A DNA stretch of 64,000 nucleotides from Streptomonospora alba. GTDB taxonomy: Bacteria; Actinomycetota; Actinomycetes; Streptosporangiales; Streptosporangiaceae. Each line of letters starts with the position of its first letter. Positions within the stretch are counted from its first letter, which is position 1. The position numbers and the translations under genes were made by a program. The DNA lies in assembly GCF_000826685.1 (NCBI RefSeq), contig NZ_JROO01000027.1, positions 62,001 to 126,000 of the forward strand, written 5' to 3'. Under the pieces are notes generated by a model. That model did no database searches, was not told where the DNA came from, and saw only the letters and a list, made by a program, of their open reading frames with translations. Shown here piece after piece: positions 8,406 through 17,134 of this stretch.

Positions 8406-9560
8406 CTAAGGTGCTCGGTGGCTCTGCAGGGCGGCCTCCTCCCGGCCGAGCCGGGCGAAGGCACAGACGGAATCGGCGATGTGCTCGACTTGGGCGTCGC
8501 TCAGGTGCGGGTAGAGCGGGATCGACACGTTGCGCCGTGCGGCGGACTCGGCCGCGGGCCAGCGGCCGTTCGGCGGGGCGTAGGGGGCGAACGCCGGCTG
8601 GTGCGGCAGCGGACGCGGGTAGTAGACGTGGCTGCCGATCCCCTCGCGCGCCAGGTAGGCCCTGAGCTCCTCACGGGCCTCGGTCAGCAGCGTGTAGACG
8701 TAGAAGCAGCGCCCGTCGCGACCCGGCGGCGGCGCGCAGATCCCGTGGTCTGCCAGGTCGGCGAATCGGTCGGTGTAGTAGTCGGCGATGTCGGCGCGGC
8801 GCTGGAGCCGCGCGTCGAGTCCGGGCAGCCGGTGCAGCTGGAAGGCCGCGAGGATCTCGTCGAAGCGGCTGTTGTAGCCGACGCGGTGGTGGACGAAGCG
8901 GTGCACGCCGTCCTGGCCGTGGTTGCGCAGCATCCGCACGTCCTGGCCCAGGCCGGTGTCGCGGGTGACGACGGCGCCGCCCTCGCCGGCCGTGCCGAAC
9001 GTCTTGACCTGCACGAAGGAGAACACACCGGCTTCGCCCCACAGGCCCGCCGGGGTGCCGCCCAGCTCGCCGCCCTGGGCCAGGGCCGAGTCTTCGACCA
9101 GGCGCAGGCCGCGGCGGCGCGCGATGTCGGCGAAGCGCGGCATGTCGGCCATCACCGAGAACAGGTGCGCGGGCATCAGCGCCCGGGTCCGGCCGGTGAC
9201 GGCGGCTTCTGCGGCGTCGGGGGCGACGACCAGCCGCCACGGATCGACGTCGGCGAAGACCGGGACGGCGCCGAGCGCGCAGACGGTGGCGGCCGGCGGC
9301 GCGCAGCCCAGTGCGGGGACCACGACCTCGTCGCCCTCGCCGACGCCCATCGCCGACAGCACCAGGCTCAGCGCGCTGGTGCCGCTGGAGCAGGCGACGG
9401 CGTCGGCCGCGCCCAGCCGCCGGCGCAGCGCGTCCTCGAACGCGGCGGTGCGCCCGCCGAGGATGAACCGCTGGTCGGCGCCGGTGCCCACGGCGTGCAT
9501 GATCTCCAGCAGGTCGGCCCTGTCGGCCTCGAACAGGTCGGGCGGGAAGAACGGGATCAC
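8406..9560 (-). CDS. DegT/DnrJ/EryC1/StrS-family PLP aminotransferase (second copy)
   Basis: PLP enzyme of 384 residues in the sugar-aminotransferase / AHBA-synthase family. The PLP lysine is in FVQVKTFGTAGEGG near residue 186. The phosphate-binding ACSSGTSALSL segment and the substrate-loop VYYPRPLPHQPAF are also present. The GTG start at 9560 overlaps the stop of the upstream paralogue (GTGA), so the two are translationally coupled. Family members aminate keto-sugars or keto-cyclitols, and a few aromatise aminodehydroquinate. The two copies are clearly diverged, suggesting two different amination steps or an aminotransferase plus a companion subunit, as in dimeric 2-deoxystreptamine or RifK-type systems (inference). 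Confidence 0.9.
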   Translation of the reverse strand: MIPFFPPDLFEADRADLLEIMHAVGTGADQRFILGGRTAAFEDALRRRLGAADAVACSSGTSALSLVLSAMGVGEGDEVVVPALGCAPPAATVCALGAVPVFADVDPWRLVVAPDAAEAAVTGRTRALMPAHLFSVMADMPRFADIARRRGLRLVEDSALAQGGELGGTPAGLWGEAGVFSFVQVKTFGTAGEGGAVVTRDTGLGQDVRMLRNHGQDGVHRFVHHRVGYNSRFDEILAAFQLHRLPGLDARLQRRADIADYYTDRFADLADHGICAPPPGRDGRCFYVYTLLTEAREELRAYLAREGIGSHVYYPRPLPHQPAFAPYAPPNGRWPAAESAARRNVSIPLYPHLSDAQVEHIADSVCAFARLGREEAALQSHRAP

Positions 9561-10801
9561 GCCGCCCCCTTCCCGGTGTAGAAGCGGGTGATGAGCGCGC
9601 AGACCCGGTCGATCCGGTCCACGGAGAGGTCGGGGTACAGCGGCAGCGCCAGCGCGCGGGCGCAGGCGGCCTCGGCGTTGGGGAAGTCGCCCTTGCGGTA
9701 GCCCAGGTGGGCGAAGCAGGGCTGCAGGTGCAGCGGCACCGGGTAATAGGTCTCGGTGCCCACGCCGTTGCGGGCGAGGTGGTCGGCCAGGTCGTCGCGC
9801 CGGTCGAACTCGGCCAGGTAGACGTAGAAGACGGGGTCGGCCGTCGCCCAGCGCTGCACCACGGTGGGCAGGCGCAGGACTCCGGGGACGTCGCGCAGCC
9901 GCTCGGTGTAGGCGGCGGCGAGCTCGGCGCGCCGGCGGATGTCGGCGGCCAGGTGCGGCAGCTTGGCCAGCAGCACCGCCGCCTGGAGGTCGTCCATCTT
10001 GCTGTTGTGGCCCACGAGGCTGGTGGGCGTGGCGATGCGGGTGAAGTCGGCTACTGTGTCGCCGCGGCGCCCGTGGTGGCGCAGCGCGGCCGCGGTGTCG
10101 GCGATCTCCGGGTCGTCGGTGATGACCGCGCCGGCGTCGCCGATGGCCCCCAGGGTCTTGGCGGGGAAGAACGAGAGCACCCCGCCGGCGCCGAGCAGGC
10201 CGGCGTGCACCCCGTTCCAGCGCATCCCGATCGCTTCGGCGCTGTCCTCGACGAGGGTGATCCGGCGGCGGTCCGCCAGCGCGCGCAGCTCCTCCATGTG
10301 GGCCATCTGGCAGAACAGGTGGACCGGCATCAGCGCCCGGGTGCGACCGGTGACCGCGGCCTCGGCGCAGGCGGGATCGACGGCGTAGGTGACCGGGTCG
10401 ATGTCGGCGAAGACCGGGCGGCCGCGGGCGAGGGCGACCGAGGAGCCCGACGCGATGAAGCTGAACGCCGGCACCACGACCTCGTCGCCGGGCTGCAGCC
10501 CCGCCGCGCGCAGCAGCAGCACGAGCGCGTCGGTGGCGGAGTTGACGCCGACGATGTGGCGGGCGCCGGTCCACTGCGCGAGCGCGGCCTGGAACTCGGC
10601 GACCTTGCCTCCATGGGAGAACTTGCCGGTGTCGAGGACGTCGCCGCAGTGGCGGCGGATGTCGGGCCACAGCCGCGCGAAGGTCTCCCGCTGGCTGAAG
10701 AACGGGATCGACGGCGGAGCCGCCTCCTCCGGCGGGAGCGGGGCCGGATCGCGGGCTGCGGCGGGCACGGTCGAAGCGGTGGCGGGAAAGGGGGGCTTCA
10801 T
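9557..10801 (-). CDS. DegT/DnrJ/EryC1/StrS-family PLP aminotransferase (first copy)
   Basis: First gene of the leftward operon, 414 residues. It has a Pro/Ala-rich N-terminal extension of about 30 residues before the family start IPFFSQRETFARLWPDI. The catalytic lysine lies in FFPAKTLGAIGDAGA near residue 215, and TYYPVPLHLQPCFAHLGY is the family's C-terminal substrate loop. Sugar aminotransferases of this family take nitrogen from Glu or Gln and place it on a keto-sugar or keto-cyclitol. The partner Gfo/Idh dehydrogenases across the divergent promoter could supply such a ketone. The ATG at 10801 follows GAGGGTGA. Confidence 0.91.
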   Translation of the reverse strand: MKPPFPATASTVPAAARDPAPLPPEEAAPPSIPFFSQRETFARLWPDIRRHCGDVLDTGKFSHGGKVAEFQAALAQWTGARHIVGVNSATDALVLLLRAAGLQPGDEVVVPAFSFIASGSSVALARGRPVFADIDPVTYAVDPACAEAAVTGRTRALMPVHLFCQMAHMEELRALADRRRITLVEDSAEAIGMRWNGVHAGLLGAGGVLSFFPAKTLGAIGDAGAVITDDPEIADTAAALRHHGRRGDTVADFTRIATPTSLVGHNSKMDDLQAAVLLAKLPHLAADIRRRAELAAAYTERLRDVPGVLRLPTVVQRWATADPVFYVYLAEFDRRDDLADHLARNGVGTETYYPVPLHLQPCFAHLGYRKGDFPNAEAACARALALPLYPDLSVDRIDRVCALITRFYTGKGAA

Positions 10802-11301
10802 ACGTCACCCTCGGGTTAATTCGGTCCGGACGAAAACGATTCGAACTACGGGGGGCCGTGTTTTCCGGTGACCGGTTTTCCAGATCCGCCGCCATTATGC
10901 CCCGCACCCTCTGCGGCTAACCGGAGAATCCGCGGAATCCGAGCAGCCGCCGCCGGTGCACGGCACCCTGCACGGCGATTTCCCCTCATTCCGACACAGC
11001 ACTGACAGAAACCGCACTTCACCGCGCTTCACCGCAAGCCAGGAAGCAAATGCACAGATTCAATCGCACCGGGGATCCACAGAGCGAAATCAAAGGTTGA
11101 CAACCGCATCACCGCGGCGTGAACCTGGATTCATTCGCACCGCACCCCCGGACGCCCCCCAAAAAATGCGCAATCTCAGAACGCCATGCGCATGACCGAA
11201 TCCCGTTCGCCAATGCGGAGCGTGAATTCCCTGGCCGCCTGTGCGCTGCACCCTCCCGCGCGCACTCGGAGGAGAACGAAACAGGAGGTGATGCACCCGC
11301 C
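10802..11301. promoter_or_regulatory. Divergent promoter region of the biosynthetic cluster
   Basis: About 500 bp separate the two divergent arms, and the base composition is visibly less GC-rich than the flanking genes. It must hold the promoters for both operons. A perfect TTGACA (11097-11102) faces right, but no good -10 element follows at 16-19 bp. An open reading frame from 11119 runs in frame into the rightward gene, but its codons look non-coding. I found no clear inverted repeat that would mark an operator. Confidence 0.6.
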
Positions 11302-12423
11302 ATGCTGCACACGCTCGTCGTCGGTCTGGGCCGTGCGGGGCGCGGCCTGCACCTGCCGGCGTTGGCGCGGGCCGGAGCCCTTGCCGGGCGCCGCAGCGTG
11401 TTCGCCCCCGGTCCCGCCCTGTCCTTCGACCCCCAGCCTGCGGCCGCCCCCGCCCCCGCGCCGCCCGCAGGCGCACACCAGGTCGCATCGCTGCGCGCAG
11501 CCGCCGCGGCCGCCGACCCCGCCCGCACCGTCGTCCACCTGTGCACCCCGCCCGGCGTGCGCACGGCGCTGCTGGAGGAACTGGCCGAGCTGGGCTACCG
11601 CCGCATCCTGGTCGAGAAACCGCTGGCCGCCGACGAGCGCGAGCTCGCCGCCGTACTGCGCCTGCGCCGCCGCTTCGATCTGCGGATGGCCGTGGTCGCC
11701 CAATGGCTGACCAGTGCCCTCACTCACCGCCTGCGCGCCGCCGCGCGCGACGGGCGCCTGCACGGGCTCGGCTCCCACGGCGGCGACGGAGCGTCACGTT
11801 CCGCGCCCGACCTGGGCCGCCTGCGCAAGGTTTCCGTCGTCCAGCGCAAACCCCGGTTCCTGCGCTCGCTGACCAGCAGAGCCCATCCCACCGTCTTCGA
11901 CGTCGAGCTCCCCCACGCGGTCGGAGTGGCGCTGGCCCTGGCCGGCGGCGCACGGGTGGAGTCCGCCTCCTGGAGCGACATGGCCCTGGGCAACGTCGAG
12001 ATCCCCCACTTGGGCCAGGCCCGTCTGGTGCTGGACCACCATTCGGGCGCCACCACCGAAGTATTCTCCGACCTCACCGCGCCCACCCGCGAGCGCCGCA
12101 TCACGCTGGACTTCGATCGCGGCACGCTGGTCGGCCACTACCCCTGCAGCGAGGACGACGACACCGCCCAGCTGCGCGCCGCCACCGAGGACGGGTCCCT
12201 ACACCTGGTCTTCCACGACGACGCGCTGGCCGACTTCATGCTCGGCGCCTACGAGCACTTCGCCGGACTGCGCCGCCTCCCCGAACAGGAGGCCTTCGGC
12301 CTGCAGGTGCGTGCAGTGCGCCTGCTCACGGCCGCCAAGGCGCTGTGCGCCGATCCGCCCGCCCCGACTGCGGGCGGCGGGCTCCGCGGAGAGGGGATGA
12401 TCAGCCATGCCGACCCCGCCTGA
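11302..12423 (+). CDS. Gfo/Idh/MocA-family NAD(P)-dependent oxidoreductase (first copy)
   Basis: Begins the rightward operon; 373 residues. The ATG at 11302 sits about 10 bases after AGGAGGTGAT, a near-perfect anti-16S match, so longer upstream starts were not used. N-terminal TLVVGLGRAGRGLHLPAL is the Rossmann nucleotide-binding motif, and ILVEKPLAA is the family's EKP signature with the catalytic lysine. The C-terminal domain is the usual alpha/beta substrate domain but somewhat divergent. Members oxidise or reduce sugar or cyclitol hydroxyls. It overlaps the next gene by 17 bp. The likely product would be a ketone for a DegT aminotransferase (inference). Confidence 0.84.
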   Translation: MLHTLVVGLGRAGRGLHLPALARAGALAGRRSVFAPGPALSFDPQPAAAPAPAPPAGAHQVASLRAAAAAADPARTVVHLCTPPGVRTALLEELAELGYRRILVEKPLAADERELAAVLRLRRRFDLRMAVVAQWLTSALTHRLRAAARDGRLHGLGSHGGDGASRSAPDLGRLRKVSVVQRKPRFLRSLTSRAHPTVFDVELPHAVGVALALAGGARVESASWSDMALGNVEIPHLGQARLVLDHHSGATTEVFSDLTAPTRERRITLDFDRGTLVGHYPCSEDDDTAQLRAATEDGSLHLVFHDDALADFMLGAYEHFAGLRRLPEQEAFGLQVRAVRLLTAAKALCADPPAPTAGGGLRGEGMISHADPA

Positions 12424-13354
12424 ACAGCGCCCCGGCCCCGTCCTGGAACCGGCCGCCGACCTGCCCGGGCCCGCACCCGGAATCGCCTTCGCCGGCATCG
12501 GCGACGAAGCAGGCGGCGACCCGGCCGACCAGCTGGACGCGCTCGAACGGCTCGGTTGGCGGTCCCTGGAGGTGCGCACCGTCGGCGGCCGACCCGTCGC
12601 CGACCTCGACGACGCCGCGTTCTCCGGATTGGCCGCCGCCCTGGACGAGCGCGGCATGTCCGTGTGCTGCCTGGACTCCGGCATCGGCAACTGGGCCCGG
12701 CCGATCACCGGCCCCTTCGACACCGATCTGCGCGAGCTGGAGATCCTCGCCGCGCGCTGCGCCGCCGTGGGCGCCCGCGCCGTGCGCATCATGACCTACC
12801 CCGACGACGGCCTCGGCGAGCGCGAGTGGCGCCGCCGCGCCGTGGCGCGCGTGCGCAGACTGTGCGCCGCCGCCGAACACCGCGGCATCGTCCTGCTGGC
12901 CGAGAACTGCGCCGGGTGGGCCGCCGACGACGCCGACCGCATGCTCGACCTGCTCGACACCGTGGCGAGCCCTGCCCTGGGACTGCTGTTCGACACCGGC
13001 AACGGCGTCGCCCACGGCTACGACGCCCCCGCGCTGCTCGCCGACATCGCCGACCGTGTCGCCCACGTGCACGTCAAGGACGCAGTGCCCGTCCCCGGCG
13101 GCGAACCCGCCTACACGGTGCCGGGGCGCGGCAGCGCGGGCGTCGCCGAGTGCCTGCGGCTGCTGCTGGAGCGGGGGTATCGCGGTACCTGGTCGATCGA
13201 GCCGCACCTGTCGCTGCTCCCCCACCGGGCCGCCGGGACCGGCGACGTCGACGCCTTCGTCGCCGCCGGCGAGGCGCTGCGACCGCTGGCCGCCGAGGCC
13301 GTGGCCGCCTCCGCGCGCCCGGAGCCCGCCGCGGAAACGGGGACGCCGCAGTGA
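12407..13354 (+). CDS. Sugar phosphate isomerase/epimerase-like TIM barrel (AP_endonuc_2 fold)
   Basis: A 315-residue xylose-isomerase-like TIM barrel. The metal-binding pattern is intact: Glu in LLAENC, Asp in LLFDTGN, the His-rich strand AHVHVKDA and the Glu of TWSIEPHL. Relatives include inosose dehydratase, hydroxypyruvate isomerase, ketose 3-epimerases and C-deglycosylases. Several of these act with Gfo/Idh dehydrogenases on 3-keto sugars, which fits the two such genes in this operon. Start ATG at 12407 with GGAGAGGGG upstream; its stop overlaps the next gene (GTGA). The precise reaction is unknown. Confidence 0.85.
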   Translation: MPTPPEQRPGPVLEPAADLPGPAPGIAFAGIGDEAGGDPADQLDALERLGWRSLEVRTVGGRPVADLDDAAFSGLAAALDERGMSVCCLDSGIGNWARPITGPFDTDLRELEILAARCAAVGARAVRIMTYPDDGLGEREWRRRAVARVRRLCAAAEHRGIVLLAENCAGWAADDADRMLDLLDTVASPALGLLFDTGNGVAHGYDAPALLADIADRVAHVHVKDAVPVPGGEPAYTVPGRGSAGVAECLRLLLERGYRGTWSIEPHLSLLPHRAAGTGDVDAFVAAGEALRPLAAEAVAASARPEPAAETGTPQ

Positions 13355-14685
13355 GCGCCGTGCCGCTGGAGGCCGGCGACCGCCGACTGCTGCTGCGGCT
13401 GCTGGAACTGCCCACGGCCGGCCGTCTGGAGACCGGCCCCGGCGCGGCGCCGCCGCGGTTGCGCGAGGCTCAGGACGCCTACGCCGACGCCGCCGCAGGC
13501 ATCGGTTTCACCTCCGTCCACCACGCGGCGCCCCAGCCGCGCGTCCTGGAGCGCTCCGGCGTCCCGCTGGCCGCACGCGAGGCCGCCGACGCACACCCGG
13601 GCTTTTTGGACGCCGAGCCCAGTCTGGTGCTGCGACTGGGGCCGCCGCGCCCCCGCGCGGCCACCGCCATGTTCAACGTCCACCTCGACACCGTCGCGGG
13701 CTGGGAGCCGCCGCGCTTCGACGGCACCGACGTGCACGGCCGCGGCGCCGCCGACGCTAAGGGCCCCGCCGTCGCACTGCTGGCGGGTGTGCGGGCGGCC
13801 CTGCGCAGCGACCCCTCGATCGGAACCGACTCCGGCATCGGCGTGCTGATCCAGGCGGTCTCCGGCGAGGAGGGCGGCGCCATGGGCGCCTTCGGCACCC
13901 GCCCGCTGGTCGAGCAGGGCTTCGTCGGGCGGCTGAACCTGTTCTGCGAACCCACGGGGCTGCGTTACCTGCCTCGCTCCACCGCCGCGATGACCGCCCG
14001 GGTGCGGGTGGCCGGGAGCGACGCGATCGACGACAGGCCGGGCGAGGGCCACAACGCCACGGTGCTGCTCGGCTTCCTCGCCCAGCATCTGGCCGGGGCG
14101 CTGTCGGCCCGCGCCGAAGGCGCCGAGCGCGCGTGCGTGGCCGGGCTGAACACCGGCACCCTGCACAACAGGGTCTACGGCACCGGGGAACTGCTGCTGA
14201 ACCTGCCCTACGCCGACGCCGCGGCCGGGCACCGCCTCGGCGCTGCGGTGGAGACCGCTCTGGACGAGGGCCTGGCGGAGTTCTCCGCCCGCTTCGCCGA
14301 CGCCCCGGCCTTCGCGCTGACCGCGGCCGAGGCCCGCGGCGTCACCCGCCTGGAGTGGCTCAAGCGCGGCCTGCCGACCCTCGACTGCGCCGACCCGTGG
14401 ATGCACCGCCTACTGGGCGAGGACGCGGGCCTGCCCCTCTGGCCCCCCGACGAACAGGCCTTCACCTGCGACGCCATCTGGATGGACGGCGTCGCCGGAG
14501 CCGCCGCCGCGGTGCTCGGCCCCGGTGACCTGGCCGCCAACAACGCACACGCCGACGGCGAATTCGCCTCGCTGGCCGAGCTGGGGGGCTTCGCCGACGC
14601 CGTCGCGCGCGTACTCACCGCCTTCGCCCGCGACCACCGCGCCGGCGCCACGCCCGCACCCCACCCGAGGGGGCAGGCGCGGTGA
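13351..14685 (+). CDS. M20-family metallopeptidase/amidohydrolase (ArgE/DapE/ACY1-like)
   Basis: A 444-residue protein with the di-zinc M20 plan. FNVHLDTVAGWEPPRF supplies the first His-Asp, GRGAADAKGP the bridging Asp, SGEEGGAMGAF the catalytic Glu pair, NLFCEPTG the next metal Glu, and ANNAHADGEF the C-terminal His. It contains a dimerisation-type insert. These enzymes hydrolyse N-acyl amino acids, succinyl-diaminopimelate or carrier-amino-acid amide bonds. In a biosynthetic operon such a hydrolase may remove a protecting acyl group (inference). The start GTG at 13351 overlaps the preceding stop. No LysW-type carrier protein is visible nearby. Confidence 0.85.
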   Translation: MSAVPLEAGDRRLLLRLLELPTAGRLETGPGAAPPRLREAQDAYADAAAGIGFTSVHHAAPQPRVLERSGVPLAAREAADAHPGFLDAEPSLVLRLGPPRPRAATAMFNVHLDTVAGWEPPRFDGTDVHGRGAADAKGPAVALLAGVRAALRSDPSIGTDSGIGVLIQAVSGEEGGAMGAFGTRPLVEQGFVGRLNLFCEPTGLRYLPRSTAAMTARVRVAGSDAIDDRPGEGHNATVLLGFLAQHLAGALSARAEGAERACVAGLNTGTLHNRVYGTGELLLNLPYADAAAGHRLGAAVETALDEGLAEFSARFADAPAFALTAAEARGVTRLEWLKRGLPTLDCADPWMHRLLGEDAGLPLWPPDEQAFTCDAIWMDGVAGAAAAVLGPGDLAANNAHADGEFASLAELGGFADAVARVLTAFARDHRAGATPAPHPRGQAR

Positions 14686-14930
14686 TCCCGACCGCGAAAG
14701 CGGGGGCAGCGGCGTCCGCCCCCAGGCGGCAGCACACCCGGGAATCACCCCACCCCTCGCCCCGGAGGCCGCGGCGGTGGGCGCAGCCCGCCCTGCCAGC
14801 GAGCCGACGTGCCGCCGAGCGGCGGTGCACCGTGCAGAACCCGTCCTCACGCTCGGCGGCGCGGCAAGAGCACGCGACGCGCAGCGCCTCCCGTCTCTCA
14901 TGCACCCGACCACGAAAGGCGGTATGCACC
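14686..14930. other. 245-bp non-coding gap inside the rightward operon
   Basis: The reading frame from a GTG at 14682 stays open across this gap and joins the next gene. Its translation is Arg/Pro/Ser-rich and unlike any Ldh2 N-terminus, so I treat it as untranslated. It contains a short hairpin-forming pair (GGGGGC near 14703, GCCCCC near 14720) and could hold a secondary promoter. Nothing else was recognised. Confidence 0.5.
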
Positions 14931-16124
14931 GTGGCAGCCCCAGACACCCGGCGCTCGGCACCCGCGCGCGGGCCTGACCTCCGCACCACGGAAGTCCGCC
15001 CGACAAGCCCCGGCGACGGCGGTCCCCGCGTCGACGCCGCCGAACTGCTGTCGTTCGCCGAGCGCGTCCTCACCTCCTACGGCCTGCCCACCGAACGCGC
15101 GCGGCCCGCCGCCGAGGCGCTGTGCTACGGCGACCTGTGCGGTCACCCCTCCCACGGCTCGGCCAACATCTCCCGCATCTACCTGCCCGCTCTGGCCGAC
15201 GGCCGAATCGACCCGTGCGCCGAACCGCGCACCTACGCCGACCGCGGCGCCGCCGTCCTCGTCGACGCCCGCCGCGCGCCGGGCCTGTGGCACGCAAGCG
15301 CGGCCATGGACACGGCTGTGGAGCGGGCGCAGCGGTACGGGGTCGGGTTGGTGTCCGTGCGCGGCGCCACCCACTTCGGCTGCGCCGGCCACCACGCCGC
15401 GCGGGCGGCCGAGCGCGGCATGATCGGGATCGTCGCCGCCAACTGCGGGCGCCAGCGCATCGCGCCCCCACCGGGCGGACGACTGCCGCTGCTGGGCACC
15501 AACCCGCTGAGCGTCGCCGCGCCCGCCGTGCCCGGCCGCCCGTTCGTGCTCGACATGAGTACGACGGCGGCGCCCACCGGCCGGGTGCGTGAGGCTGCGC
15601 GGTCGGGGCGCGACGTTCCCGCGGGCTGGCTGGCCGACTCCAACGGTGCGCCCGTCACCGACGCCACCGCCTTCGACCGCGGCGAGGCGCACCTGCTGTG
15701 GCTGGGCGCGGGCGAAGCCGCGCGCTCGGGCGGCGCCTACAAGGGGTTCGGGCTGGCTCTGGCAGTGGAGGTGCTGGCCGCGCTGCTGCCCGGCGCCGGG
15801 CTCGGGCCGGCCGACGGCGAGGAGGGCGAGGATGACGTGGCGGGCCGCCGCGACGACGACATCGGATTCATCGCCGCGGCCGTGGCCCCGAACCGGTTGC
15901 GTGAGGGCTTCGGCGCCGACGCCCGAGCCCTGTTCTCCGCGGTGCTCGCCTCTCCGCCGGCCGATCCCGACGAACCGGTGCGCTATCCCGGTTGGCACGA
16001 GGCCGAGCTGGCGCGTCGGCACCGAAGGGAGGGGGTTCCGCTGCCGCAGGCGCTGCTGCAGGAGTTGGCCGAGGTCGCCGACACCGCCGGAACCGCGCCG
16101 CCTTCCGTGATCGGGGGCCGCTGA
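14931..16124 (+). CDS. Ldh2-family malate/lactate/ureidoglycolate-type dehydrogenase
   Basis: NAD(P)-dependent 2-hydroxyacid or imine dehydrogenase of the Ldh2/YlbC/MdH family (397 residues against about 340-360 usual). The signature segments are ALCYGDLCGHPSHGSANISRIY near the N-terminus, VSVRGATHFGCAGHHAARA with the catalytic His, LGTNPLSVAAP, and YKGFGLALAVEVLAALLPGA. Relatives reduce pyruvate, oxaloacetate, Delta1-piperideine-2-carboxylate or other keto or imino acids. The start GTG at 14931 is chosen for the upstream AAAGGCGG and homology. Its stop touches the ATG of the next gene (TGATG). A keto-acid or imino-acid step in the pathway is implied. Confidence 0.85.
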   Translation: MAAPDTRRSAPARGPDLRTTEVRPTSPGDGGPRVDAAELLSFAERVLTSYGLPTERARPAAEALCYGDLCGHPSHGSANISRIYLPALADGRIDPCAEPRTYADRGAAVLVDARRAPGLWHASAAMDTAVERAQRYGVGLVSVRGATHFGCAGHHAARAAERGMIGIVAANCGRQRIAPPPGGRLPLLGTNPLSVAAPAVPGRPFVLDMSTTAAPTGRVREAARSGRDVPAGWLADSNGAPVTDATAFDRGEAHLLWLGAGEAARSGGAYKGFGLALAVEVLAALLPGAGLGPADGEEGEDDVAGRRDDDIGFIAAAVAPNRLREGFGADARALFSAVLASPPADPDEPVRYPGWHEAELARRHRREGVPLPQALLQELAEVADTAGTAPPSVIGGR

Positions 16125-17134
16125 TGCCCGACGCCCCGCTGCGTATCGGCGTCATCGGGCTGGGCTTCATCTCCCGGTTCTACGTGGCCGCGCTGAAACG
16201 CCTGCCGTCGCTGGAGCTGGCGGCGGTGTGCGACCGCGACCCCGAGGCGCTGACGCCACTGCGGGGCCGCGTCCCCTGCTATCTGGACCACCGCGATCTG
16301 CTGAGCGACGCCGGACTGGACGCGGTGGTCGTCAGCGCCCCCAACCACCTGCACGCCACGCTGTGCCGCGACGCCCTGGCCGCAGGTGTACCCGTATGCG
16401 TGGAGAAGCCCCTTGCCACCCTGCCCTTCGACGGCGCGGCGCTGCAGGCCGAGGCCCGGCTGCGCGGCGTCACCCTGTTCACCGCGTTCCACCGCCGCTA
16501 CAACCGATCGGTGCGCGCCCTGGTCGACCGCCTGCCGCGCGGGGCTCCGGTGGCCGCCGTGCGCGTGCGCTACCTGGAGCGCATCGAAGACCACATCGGG
16601 CGCGACTCCTGGTACCTCGACCCGGACCGGTGCGGGGGCGGCTGCGTCGCCGACAACGGCCCCAACGCCTTCGACCTGGCCCGGATGCTGCTGGGCGAGC
16701 TGTCGGTGACCGAGGCGCACATCGCCCGCGACGCCGAGGGGATCGACCGGCGGGCGTGGGTGCGGCTGCGCTCCCGGCCTCGCGCCACGGCGGCGGTGGA
16801 GCTGGACTGGTCCTACGGGGGCGAGTTGAAGGACGTGTGGGTGCGGCTGGCCGACGGGCGCACCGACTCCGCCGACATGCTCGGCGGGTACTCGGAGTTC
16901 AAGGAGTCGCTGTGGCACGAGTACGCGGAAGTGCTGCGCGACTTCGAGCACCGCCTGCGCAGCCCCGTCGCCCAGGTGGACGAGGCGGGGCCTGCCGCGT
17001 TGGGCCTCGTGGACGCGGCCTACACGGCCGCACCCCCGACGGGGGCCGGCGATCGGGAGCCGGCGCCGCCGGAAGCGGAGGCGGAGGCTGCGACGGAGGC
17101 CGCGGCGGCCGACACGGACGGAGGGAACCGGTGA
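16124..17134 (+). CDS. Gfo/Idh/MocA-family NAD(P)-dependent oxidoreductase (second copy)
   Basis: A 336-residue dehydrogenase, more canonical than the first copy. IGVIGLGFISRFYVAALKRL is the Rossmann motif, VCVEKPLATLP the EKP catalytic lysine motif, and the middle segment NGPNAFDLARMLLGE matches the family's substrate-site Asp region. Family members oxidise hydroxyls of sugars, inositols or UDP-sugars. The ATG at 16124 overlaps the Ldh2 stop by one base. The last 30 or so residues are a low-complexity Ala/Glu/Asp tail. Two such enzymes in one operon suggest two redox steps or an oxidation/reduction pair. Confidence 0.87.
   Translation: MPDAPLRIGVIGLGFISRFYVAALKRLPSLELAAVCDRDPEALTPLRGRVPCYLDHRDLLSDAGLDAVVVSAPNHLHATLCRDALAAGVPVCVEKPLATLPFDGAALQAEARLRGVTLFTAFHRRYNRSVRALVDRLPRGAPVAAVRVRYLERIEDHIGRDSWYLDPDRCGGGCVADNGPNAFDLARMLLGELSVTEAHIARDAEGIDRRAWVRLRSRPRATAAVELDWSYGGELKDVWVRLADGRTDSADMLGGYSEFKESLWHEYAEVLRDFEHRLRSPVAQVDEAGPAALGLVDAAYTAAPPTGAGDREPAPPEAEAEAATEAAAADTDGGNR

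Noticed and set aside
11119-11301. Upstream ATG giving a 61-residue extension to the first Gfo/Idh gene
   Set aside because: The extension has no family resemblance, the DNA is low in GC, and the Rossmann start at 11302 has a near-perfect ribosome site.
14682-14930. GTG at 14682 overlapping the M20 stop, as start of the Ldh2 gene
   Set aside because: The extra 83 residues are Arg/Pro/Ser-rich and unlike the family; GTG 14931 has a good ribosome site and fits the family length.
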